Shown piece after piece: positions 1 through 6,591 of a stretch of 64,000 nt of DNA. A model generated the notes under the pieces. The model ran no database searches, was not told where the DNA came from, and was given only the letters and a program-made list of their open reading frames with translations. Source of the stretch: Pararhizobium qamdonense (GTDB taxonomy: Bacteria; Pseudomonadota; Alphaproteobacteria; Rhizobiales; Rhizobiaceae); the NCBI RefSeq assembly GCF_029277445.1, contig NZ_CP119566.1, positions 2,296,001-2,360,000 of the forward strand, read 5' to 3'. Within the stretch, counting starts at the first letter, position 1; every line of letters begins with the position of its first letter. Made by a program: the position numbers and the translations under genes.

Positions 1-314
1 CGGACCACAGCGGCAATGTTCGCAAAGGCATCGCCGCTCTCGCGTGGGACCAGCCCCCGACACATTATGCTGAGGTCAAACAGGATCGCGAACGCGTTAT
101 CCTGCACCACTACGCCATGCGCACCTGGTCGGCGAGCATCCATGGAAGCTGGCACCTGTATGGCCATTCCCACGGCCGCCTGCCTGCATACGGACGGTCG
201 CGTGATTGCGGTGTTGATTGCCCTGACCTTGGATACGCGCCATCGACACTCCTGGGTTTGACGGTTCGCATGCGCGATGCCGAGGCGGTGCATGAGCCCC
301 TCGATGCCAATTAA
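1..314 (+). CDS. Metallophosphoesterase, C-terminal part (truncated by window edge)
   Basis: The reading frame that begins at base 3 is open from the window edge to the TAA at 312-314. It encodes the last ~103 residues of a calcineurin-like metallophosphoesterase. Visible motifs are an N-terminal GN (metal-site region), then VILHHYAMRTW, then HGSWHLYGHSHG, where the GHSHG pair of histidines is the usual metal-binding signature, and a GRSRDCGVDC tail. Family knowledge: these are binuclear-metal phosphohydrolases with varied substrates. The N-terminal metal ligands lie outside the window. Its stop overlaps the start of the next gene by 11 nt, so it is probably the upstream member of the same operon inside the integrative element. 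The substrate cannot be told. Confidence 0.75.
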   Translation, partial: DHSGNVRKGIAALAWDQPPTHYAEVKQDRERVILHHYAMRTWSASIHGSWHLYGHSHGRLPAYGRSRDCGVDCPDLGYAPSTLLGLTVRMRDAEAVHEPLDAN

Positions 315-504
315 GTTTCCGACCAAACCCGGTCTCCTCGCCCGCCAGCAATTGTCGCTTGAGCGCTTGCGAAAGATGCGCATAGACCGCGATCCAGAGA
401 TGCAATTGATAATCAGTGATTTCGTAAGCGAATTGAAAGCCGACTTGGCTGCGCACAACATCGATATCGAAATCGTCGCGAGGGAGCATGACGATGACGC
501 ATGA
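304..504 (+). CDS. Small hypothetical protein (66 aa)
   Basis: Short charged protein, probably helical (repeated Leu/Arg/Lys in its first half, then an acidic end with HDDDA). I chose ATG 304 because it overlaps the metallophosphoesterase stop, which suggests translational coupling. ATG 292 is also possible: it has a GAGG about 7 nt upstream. The C-terminus overlaps the start of the next gene by 17 nt. I do not recognise a domain. It belongs to the same + strand operon of an integrative element. Confidence 0.5.
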   Translation: MPIKFPTKPGLLARQQLSLERLRKMRIDRDPEMQLIISDFVSELKADLAAHNIDIEIVAREHDDDA

Positions 505-976
505 CGAGTTTGTCGCCTACATTCGCGAGCGTTACGCCACCCTCTTTGACCCGACCAACTCCGACGAAGTCTGGCGATACCTCATCACCGTCGGGCCTGG
601 TTGGTGTCCACTGTTCACCGATTTCTGCGAGCAGATGGAAGGCGTCCTGCACCACCACGACGAGACCGGTCGCTGGTACATCCGGCAGGTGAAGGAGAAA
701 TTTGGTGAGTTGCGCATCTATGTCCGACCGGCTCCGTACGAGCGACCGGATGTGGACGGATTCATGGAATGGGTGGACGATATCGATCCTCCTGAACCGA
801 CACATGTCGAAGACATGCTCGGCATCATCAAACAGCATATCACCGGCCGGGCTGCCCATGTCTGTGAGGATTGTGGAGAGCCGGGAGAGCTGCGTGTCCT
901 GGATGGCTGGTATAGCACGTGCTGCGACAGGCATTTTGAAGAGTGGAAAGCGCGTAAGGCATCTCGAAAATCATAA
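488..976 (+). CDS. Hypothetical protein with GW/KEKFG/zinc-ligand module (copy 1)
   Basis: 162 aa, unknown function. From the middle to the end it carries a recognisable module: VGPGW, then about 35 residues later VKEKFGELRIYVRP, then CEDCGEPGELR and finally GWYSTCCDRHFEEW. The C-x2-C plus C-x2-H spacing looks like a zinc site (inference). The same module recurs in the next two genes, so the three are diverged paralogues. ATG 488 sits directly on a GGGAG; ATG 494 has better spacing to it and may be the true start. No signal peptide or membrane segment, so probably cytoplasmic. Proteins of this type occur as uncharacterised genes in many bacteria, to my knowledge without an assigned role. Confidence 0.75.
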   Translation: MTMTHDEFVAYIRERYATLFDPTNSDEVWRYLITVGPGWCPLFTDFCEQMEGVLHHHDETGRWYIRQVKEKFGELRIYVRPAPYERPDVDGFMEWVDDIDPPEPTHVEDMLGIIKQHITGRAAHVCEDCGEPGELRVLDGWYSTCCDRHFEEWKARKASRKS

Positions 977-1006
977 GACGCCGTCCAAAAACGCAGGATC
1001 GAAGCC

Positions 1007-1693
1007 ATGACCGATGAAAAAGATAAGATAAGGCGGATATCGAAAATGGCCCGCGAGCAGCGTGATCGCCACCAGGATTACAGGCTTGTCGATGATCTGA
1101 GTAAACCCGGAATATTCGATGTGACGAACGCCCGCCTGGACGAGACCATGGACCAGCTCAAAGCTGAGAGTCACCGCTATCTCGAAGCTTGGTCCAAAGC
1201 GTTTCTCGATTTTCATACACCCGAAGCGATAGGAGCCTGGGCGAAAATGGGTAAAGTGGACCAGAAAGCAATGTCAGCAATCGTCCAGAGGATGATCGAT
1301 AGCTGCCCAGCCGATCAGGCAAAAAGCGATCAAATGCAGGCAGCTCACGACCGGGTGACCGATGCTCGCCGCCGTGCAGCTGTATATGATGGCGATTTGG
1401 ATCGGGCTCGACCGGCTTACTACGTCGGTGCTGGCTGGCACGCTATACTCGACGATCTCGTCACCGAATTCGCCCAGATCGCCGGACGCGGATTTTTGGC
1501 AGCGCATGAAAAGTGGGGTGAGCTGAAAGTTGCGTATCTCTACGACGGCGACCGCCAAGCGGATGTCGACGCCATTGTCAAACGAGCGTCTGATCGGGCT
1601 CTGGTGGCATGCTGGTATTGCGGCCAAGCTGGGTGGATGCGGCAAGAGCGATGGTGGCGGGTGCGTTGCGACGAGCATTGGAACGCAGAATGA
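1007..1693 (+). CDS. Hypothetical protein with GW/KEKFG-like/zinc-ligand module (copy 2)
   Basis: 228 aa. Residues 1-120 are a charged, helical region not shared with its neighbours. The C-terminal ~100 residues repeat the module of the gene before: VGAGWHAILDDL, then HEKWGELKVAYLYDG (a variant of KEKFGxLRxY), then CWYCGQAGW and RVRCDEHW. The possible zinc ligands C-x2-C and C-x2-H are all kept. Its stop overlaps the next ATG in an ATGA arrangement (1690-1693), so expression is coupled. Soluble and of unknown function. The long unique N-terminus suggests that this copy has been joined to a different partner-binding part, which is an inference. Confidence 0.75.
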   Translation: MTDEKDKIRRISKMAREQRDRHQDYRLVDDLSKPGIFDVTNARLDETMDQLKAESHRYLEAWSKAFLDFHTPEAIGAWAKMGKVDQKAMSAIVQRMIDSCPADQAKSDQMQAAHDRVTDARRRAAVYDGDLDRARPAYYVGAGWHAILDDLVTEFAQIAGRGFLAAHEKWGELKVAYLYDGDRQADVDAIVKRASDRALVACWYCGQAGWMRQERWWRVRCDEHWNAE

Positions 1694-2688
1694 CCGAGAA
1701 GTTTTACACATTCCTAGAATTCGCGAAGTTGCTCAACGTTCGCGAGAATGCGATCTGGCACATCATCGATGTCGGTGACATCCGCCCCCATTCGATTATC
1801 GACGACTATCAAAATCGCAGGCTGCCTGACGTGATCGGCAGCTTGCGGTTTTCGGATGCCGACGCCGAAAATTTCAAACAGGAATTCCGCCGTCGTCGGC
1901 ACGAGGATTTTAAAGTCGAGTATGCCGATGTCTATGTACCTGAGGAGGGACCGGGCGCTCGTGGTCTGGAATTTGGCCCTGGATGGATCGAAATCGTACG
2001 GGAATACTGTGATCAGCTCCGGGGATTCGAGCGCGATCATTTTGTCGAAGCGCTCCGGTGGGGCAAGGAAAAGTTCGGATCGTTGCGACTTTATACCCGC
2101 AGCAGCCGTTACACCCTGACAACATTACAATCGTATTGGCTGTCGAGGCTGGACGAATTCGCACGCCGCAAAAGCCTAAGGACCTGCCAGGAATGTGGGC
2201 AGCCTGGTCGGCTGCGTTGGGGGTCTCATGCAGCAACCCTGTGCGACCGTCACGTCCATCTTGTTGGGGGACTGAGAGCCGAGGACGGCGTTATCCTCGA
2301 TCCTGATCGCCAAAAAATGAAAGCAGACGGCAGTGTCGCCAATTGGCCTGAAAATTACTTGGGCCGATACACGTGGACTGATCAGGAACTTGGACTCAAT
2401 GAAGGCCACTCGATGGACCTAGCAAAGCAGATGGAAATTGAATTCAAGCCTTTTCTGTCTCCAGACCTCAAGCTTGATGGCACCGATCAGGAACTGGCTG
2501 GTCTCCGCAAAAAGCTTCTGGCTGTCGACGCCACTATCGGCAGGCACCACGAAGTGAAATTCCAGCTGCGCCGTCGCGGTTACGAGATCGCGATTGATAA
2601 TTCGCATCAGACGGCGACGATTGACGAGATCAGGCGCGGCGCGATTATAGCGGAGATCGAGATGATAATGGCAGGAGAGCAACGATGA
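1690..2688 (+). CDS. HTH-like protein with GW/KEKFG/zinc-ligand module (copy 3)
   Basis: 332 aa from ATG 1690, which overlaps the preceding stop. Residues 1-60 (FLEFAKLLNVRENAIWHII, then a short basic stretch and LRFSDADAENFKQEF) resemble the winged helix of excisionase/MerR-type proteins; this is a pattern-based guess. Residues ~95-195 hold the module: FGPGWIEIV, KEKFGSLRLYTR, CQECGQPGRLRWG and TLCDRH, with the same C-x2-C/C-x2-H ligands as the two genes before. The last ~130 residues are unique, with LRKKLLAVDATIGRHH and a helical end. It ends in an ATGA overlap with the next gene. A DNA-binding role is possible but not shown. Confidence 0.75.
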   Translation: MTEKFYTFLEFAKLLNVRENAIWHIIDVGDIRPHSIIDDYQNRRLPDVIGSLRFSDADAENFKQEFRRRRHEDFKVEYADVYVPEEGPGARGLEFGPGWIEIVREYCDQLRGFERDHFVEALRWGKEKFGSLRLYTRSSRYTLTTLQSYWLSRLDEFARRKSLRTCQECGQPGRLRWGSHAATLCDRHVHLVGGLRAEDGVILDPDRQKMKADGSVANWPENYLGRYTWTDQELGLNEGHSMDLAKQMEIEFKPFLSPDLKLDGTDQELAGLRKKLLAVDATIGRHHEVKFQLRRRGYEIAIDNSHQTATIDEIRRGAIIAEIEMIMAGEQR

Positions 2689-3104
2689 TCGCGAACGACA
2701 ACAACCCGCGCGGTCGGACCAGAGACTACACCTGGAGCCTCGAATTTGTTGCTCACCACCTTATGGCATCAGGCTGCAGGGTCCTGCTCGATGGGCCGCA
2801 GTTCGAAATCTTGAAGGCCTACCTCGCTCACGTCGACGCCGTTGGCGAGGACACAAATTTCCAGCTGGAAATGTGCGTCGACTATCGAGATCACTCATCG
2901 TCTGACGGCTATTCGGTCGCTTGGGACAATGATGGCACGCCCGAGCAGGACGACCTGATCGATGCGATCATGGGCGATATGGTCCAAAATCTGGGCTTTG
3001 TAGCGGGCTCGGTCATCCGCGAGGGCTACATCACTCCACTTGAAGATATCGACGGACGGATCGCCGCAATCCGTGAGCGGGTAGCCGCGAAACGCAATAT
3101 CTGA
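2685..3104 (+). CDS. Hypothetical protein (139 aa), end of island operon
   Basis: Acidic soluble protein with no recognised domain. It starts at ATG 2685, overlapping the stop of the previous gene by 4 nt, with GGAGAG about 6 nt upstream. The central part (FQLEMCVDYRDHSSSDGYSV) is rich in Asp and Ser. Near the end it reads LEDIDGRIAAIRERV. It is the last gene of the coupled five-gene run that begins with the metallophosphoesterase, and faces the minus-strand gene at 3124. Confidence 0.65.
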   Translation: MIANDNNPRGRTRDYTWSLEFVAHHLMASGCRVLLDGPQFEILKAYLAHVDAVGEDTNFQLEMCVDYRDHSSSDGYSVAWDNDGTPEQDDLIDAIMGDMVQNLGFVAGSVIREGYITPLEDIDGRIAAIRERVAAKRNI

Positions 3105-3123
3105 CTTCTGAACCAAAGCCGTT

Positions 3124-3453
3124 TCAGTTCACTTGGCGTCGCCAGGATGCCGGTTTTCTTAAGTTTTCCGGCACCTCTCTCCCATCCAGCAGCAGCCGCA
3201 TCATTTCCAACTGACGAGCTTCCTCGACCTTATCGGGCTCCGGCTTGGCGACGTCGTATGCGCGCAGCAGCTCATAAAATGTGCCTACATAGTCAATCTG
3301 CAATGCGGTCATCACGTCATCTCTGTCGACGTCAGGGCTGGCGTAATAGCGCTCGATCCAGTCCTCGACGGTCTCGTCGCCGTGCCGCTCGCGGACCGCC
3401 TGGATGTCCGCCGCGTAGTCGTCTCGGACCCGCTCGGGAATGAACTTCGACAT
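3124..3453 (-). CDS. Hypothetical protein (109 aa)
   Basis: Unknown small acidic protein, beginning MSKFIPERVRDDYAADI and ending LRKPASWRRQVN. I chose the ATG at 3453 over the upstream one at 3495 because an AAGGAA lies about 9 nt in front of it. No signal peptide or membrane segment. It converges with the island operon (20-nt gap to the stop at 3104) and lies between that operon and the integrase, so it is part of the same mobile element by position. Confidence 0.6.
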   Translation of the reverse strand: MSKFIPERVRDDYAADIQAVRERHGDETVEDWIERYYASPDVDRDDVMTALQIDYVGTFYELLRAYDVAKPEPDKVEEARQLEMMRLLLDGREVPENLRKPASWRRQVN

Positions 3454-3873
3454 AGGACAAAATTCCTTTTGCGCCGACAGGGATGGGCTGCGCACTGATG
3501 AAAACGACTAGTTGGCAGGCTATCATGAGAGCGAGAGGAAATGGACACACGAGGATGCAGCAAACGAGATCGGTGAGCAGTTGGACCTTACATCTGGGGC
3601 AATCCGGGTAAAAAAGAAATCGGCTCGGTGACGACTTTAACTTCCGCGATATTCGTAAGTTCGTGAAACACCGCCGCCACAACAACTTCCGTCCGGAAAC
3701 CGCGAGCAGCCTATTGTTTCAACCTGGCCCGGGGATCGCATGTGCGACGACTGCAAAATGGTGAGCGGTACAGGCGAGCCTGAGCTATACGAGTTCCGTA
3801 ATCTTCGTATAGCTCAGGCGATTTGAACGGTTTCGGCAGTCCCGTTTGTATTTGACCGGAACTGCTGAACGGA
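3454..3873. other. Intergenic region of the island
   Basis: About 420 bp without a convincing gene. ORFs across it lack ribosome sites and recognisable content. The only structure seen is the perfect inverted repeat at 3778-3819, listed separately. Confidence 0.5.
3778..3819. repeat. 15-bp perfect inverted repeat downstream of integrase
   Basis: Arms 3778-3792 (GCCTGAGCTATACGA) and 3805-3819 (TCGTATAGCTCAGGC) pair perfectly around a 12-nt spacer. It lies 55 nt past the integrase stop on the minus strand. There is no U-run, so it is either an atypical terminator or a protein-binding site of the mobile element. Confidence 0.6.
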
Positions 3874-5286
3874 TCAGGCGGCTTGCCGCGATGACTCCGC
3901 CTCAAGCCGCGACATGTACATGTGATATCCATCCATGCAATAGCGCTCCCAAGCGCGAAGGATGCTTAGCTTTGCGTCGAGATAGGGGGTCTTGTCGTAC
4001 CTCATAGACGAACACCGATCTCGACCTTCATTTTTGTGGGTGATGATTTCAATATCATCCTCTTCCATTTGCCTGTTCCCAATTAGGAACTCACCCATCC
4101 GTCCACGCATCTGAGAGATAAACGCCCGCCGGATTTCATGCGTTGCAACGGCGAACTCTACGCCGTAAAAAACCCCGTCTTCAGCATTCATCGCCTCGAC
4201 CGCTTTTGAAACTGTGCGCTCGTTGATGTGGCCTTCCATACTATCGCCGGTTTTTTTCACGCGCTGCTTCGGAAAGAGGTAGTCCGATCCCTTTGCCTTC
4301 GCAATTTTTATGGCCTCGCGTACCAGCGGTTCCGTTATTCCGGTGAGGGGGAGGACGCGCCAAGCGTGTTTTTTGTCTTCGAAAGTCCAGGTTAAACCGT
4401 AGCCGTCGTTTTCAGCGAACGCCTCCACTGTCGCTGTCGTGGGATCGTACCGCCGTTGCCCGGTGAAAAGCTGCAGCTTGAGTGCTGACCTCACATCGGA
4501 ATTCGACAATCCATCCAAGGCATGGATGTAGGCACCAATCTCAATTTGTCTCAGCGGCCGATTGCCTTTCAGTTTGAAGCCGTATGGGTCTCGCGCGTCC
4601 GTATCCGCCAGGTCACTGGCCGGGTTGACCGTCAGCCTGAATACTTTTGGGTGATTCAAAAAGTATTTGAACGCCGACTTCATGGCCGCGACGCTGGCAT
4701 TTGCCTGCGCGATGCACGCACCTTTGCCACCACCCGACAACCCTCTCTCAACGATTGTGTCTCGGACCTCGATTAAATCGGCCGAGGTGATTGTCGCCAG
4801 CGGTTCGCCTAAGATCGCGCTATAATCATCGGCCAGTCCACACACGCCGAGCGACGATTTATACGAGCGATGCGTGTTCCTGTTTCTGTTGTTCAGCACA
4901 TAGTCGAGATACATATCACGCGCTGTTTCCCAGATGAGCCCGCCGTGATGAGCAACCTTGTGGAGACTGTCAGCATCCGCCAGAGTTTTGCCTGCGCTGA
5001 AGGCCTTAATCAAAACGGATGGATCGTGCCCTTTTTTTATCTCCTCGCGGACGTGTTCGATGAACTTTCTTAAAGAGGGCAAATCCTCGTAAGTAAAAGT
5101 TTCAAATGGTGCGATCTTAAGATTTTGGTCTCGGGTTGCGAGATACCAGGATGCGCCTGCCGGACCTGAAAAAATGGCCAGTCCTGGGCAGTCGCTATCG
5201 CGAAGGCGGAGCGTGTTTGCTACTTTTCCTTTGCAGCGGCTGAGGACCTTATTGAAGGTGAGTTTAGAAAAGACTTCGTTCGGCAT
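3874..5286 (-). CDS. Tyrosine-type site-specific integrase (P4-like)
   Basis: 470 aa, the usual size for a phage or island integrase of this family. Residues ~115-215 are the core-binding (SAM-like) domain. The catalytic domain follows: Arg in LFTGQRRYD (about R278), THEIRR with the HxxR pair (H383, R386), a second His in ITHKNEG (about H417), and a likely nucleophile Tyr in MRYDKTPYLD (Y430), followed by the LRAWERY helix typical of P4-type integrases. It would cut and join the element at its tRNA target. Its promoter end faces the tRNA-Lys remnant 295 nt away, the usual int-att layout. All catalytic residues appear present, so it may be active. No excisionase was identified with confidence. 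Confidence 0.93.
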   Translation of the reverse strand: MPNEVFSKLTFNKVLSRCKGKVANTLRLRDSDCPGLAIFSGPAGASWYLATRDQNLKIAPFETFTYEDLPSLRKFIEHVREEIKKGHDPSVLIKAFSAGKTLADADSLHKVAHHGGLIWETARDMYLDYVLNNRNRNTHRSYKSSLGVCGLADDYSAILGEPLATITSADLIEVRDTIVERGLSGGGKGACIAQANASVAAMKSAFKYFLNHPKVFRLTVNPASDLADTDARDPYGFKLKGNRPLRQIEIGAYIHALDGLSNSDVRSALKLQLFTGQRRYDPTTATVEAFAENDGYGLTWTFEDKKHAWRVLPLTGITEPLVREAIKIAKAKGSDYLFPKQRVKKTGDSMEGHINERTVSKAVEAMNAEDGVFYGVEFAVATHEIRRAFISQMRGRMGEFLIGNRQMEEDDIEIITHKNEGRDRCSSMRYDKTPYLDAKLSILRAWERYCMDGYHMYMSRLEAESSRQAA

Positions 5287-5580
5287 GTAGAATTTCCCTG
5301 AGGAAGACGTCGTTTTGGCCTCGACGGTAATTGGACATGCGTAAGGTTGATTCGCTTTGAATGGATGTGCAAGAGGCTAGAACGAGAAAAATCCGTCGGG
5401 TTAGCAGTTTTATCACGCGTGATATGAATTTTGGCGGGTATATCACATCCAAAAAAATTGACGCGGCTAGGTTTAATTTGACGTCGTCAACAAATTTTGC
5501 GGATACTGTAAGCCTTTGATTTGCCAAATATGTTGACAAGACCTGATATTGCTTGAAAAGCCTAAGTATAAGTGCCTCTA

Positions 5581-5626
5581 ACTCTTAATCAGCGGGTCGT
5601 AGGTTCGAACCCTACATCACCCACCA
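5581..5626 (+). repeat. Attachment site: 3' fragment of tRNA-Lys(CTT)
   Basis: This stretch reads as the anticodon loop (CTCTTAA), 3' anticodon stem, variable loop, T-arm (GTAGG-TTCGAAC-CCTAC), 3' acceptor strand ATCACCC, discriminator A and an encoded CCA. The 5' half of a tRNA (acceptor 5' strand, D-arm) is absent upstream: the preceding bases do not pair. So this is not an intact tRNA gene. It is the direct-repeat copy left by integration into a tRNA-Lys 3' end. Because the fragment is on the + strand, the intact tRNA gene and the rest of the element should lie to the left, outside the window. Confidence 0.85.
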
Positions 5627-5753
5627 TTCTCTTTATCCTGCGGCGGCATAAAATTTGTTTTCATCATTGATGGATGTGTCGGTATAGCTCACGCAAGAGG
5701 CGGCTGTGTTTATGCAGCGTCTGTCTTCGAGCAGGATAAGAGCAATGTTTTTC

Positions 5754-6590
5754 TTACTGGTTATCGATAATTTCAGTCGGAATACCGATTTCTCGTGCAA
5801 CGTGAATAATCTTTCGAAACACCTCTAAATTGAGGCTGAGCTGGTGCATGTCCCAAGGTTCCCGATAGCCGTCATTATAAAAGTTCATACCGAAAACATT
5901 GATAGACGCTGGCTTGGACATACCTACCATAAGCAGAACTTTGACCCCTGTCAGAAGTACGTCCCATCCGTACCAGCCTCCGTAACCGTTCTCAAGGTAA
6001 CAGCGGTTCGTGAGCCATGAGAGCAGGAACCTATCTGCTCCATACGGGGTCGGTTCGATAGCGTCAAAAACCACCGGAGAAGACCAATGAACTTGGAATT
6101 TTGAGGTCAGGCCGAGGGCCAGTATCATGTCCCAAAAGCCCGATTGCACGTGCCTATGCGAAATGCAGTGCAAGCTTTCGGCAGCGGCTATCGCATCTTT
6201 GAAATCGACAAGGTTGAAATTGTCGGGAGGATTTTGGAAGACACTAGGGTTGAAAACCTCGAGTTTCCCAAGTCCAGCCCATATTGTCAGCTTCTCACCA
6301 TCATCCCGTGCGTGACGTTTCCACTGGTAGGGATAATTAATCCTAATAACGACATCATGCTCATCAATCATGCGACCGCGGCCGGTGACATGGCCGTTGC
6401 CTACAATAGCAACTGATCTCCCTGCTATCGGCATTTCAAAAGGCGTGTAGAAATCGTCTGGAAAGATGATCCACTCATCAGGCAGCCGGCAGGGGTCCGC
6501 AGAGTGGGTGATCACATGGCCAAAGTGGGCACGATAGAAATGAGAACCATGTTCTGCCATGCTTTTAGGCCTGTTCACCGCTGAGGCCAT
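5754..6590 (-). CDS. GT29 (sialyltransferase-like) family protein
   Basis: 278 aa from ATG 6590, which has GAGGTG close upstream and follows the stop of the preceding gene by 1 nt. Residues 59-84 (SVAIVGNGHVTGRGRMIDEH, then VVIRIN) match the L-sialyl motif of glycosyltransferase family 29. Residues ~205-238 (GWYGWDVLLTGVKVLLMVG and NVFGMNFYN) match the S-motif region. H249 in WDMHQ could be the VS-motif histidine. GT29 enzymes transfer sialic acid from CMP-sialate; bacterial members may use another nonulosonic or Kdo-type donor. No signal peptide, so cytoplasmic. It is in an operon with the fusion protein upstream. The donor and acceptor are unknown. Confidence 0.75.
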   Translation of the reverse strand: MASAVNRPKSMAEHGSHFYRAHFGHVITHSADPCRLPDEWIIFPDDFYTPFEMPIAGRSVAIVGNGHVTGRGRMIDEHDVVIRINYPYQWKRHARDDGEKLTIWAGLGKLEVFNPSVFQNPPDNFNLVDFKDAIAAAESLHCISHRHVQSGFWDMILALGLTSKFQVHWSSPVVFDAIEPTPYGADRFLLSWLTNRCYLENGYGGWYGWDVLLTGVKVLLMVGMSKPASINVFGMNFYNDGYREPWDMHQLSLNLEVFRKIIHVAREIGIPTEIIDNQ

Positions 6591-6591
6591 C

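Noticed and set aside
5264..5539. 91-codon minus-strand ORF upstream of the integrase
   Set aside because: No ribosome site, no recognisable content, AT-rich promoter-like DNA and overlap with the integrase start.
5521..5626. A complete tRNA-Lys gene at 5551-5626
   Set aside because: Only the 3' half is there. The bases upstream do not form the 5' acceptor strand, D-arm or a good anticodon stem.
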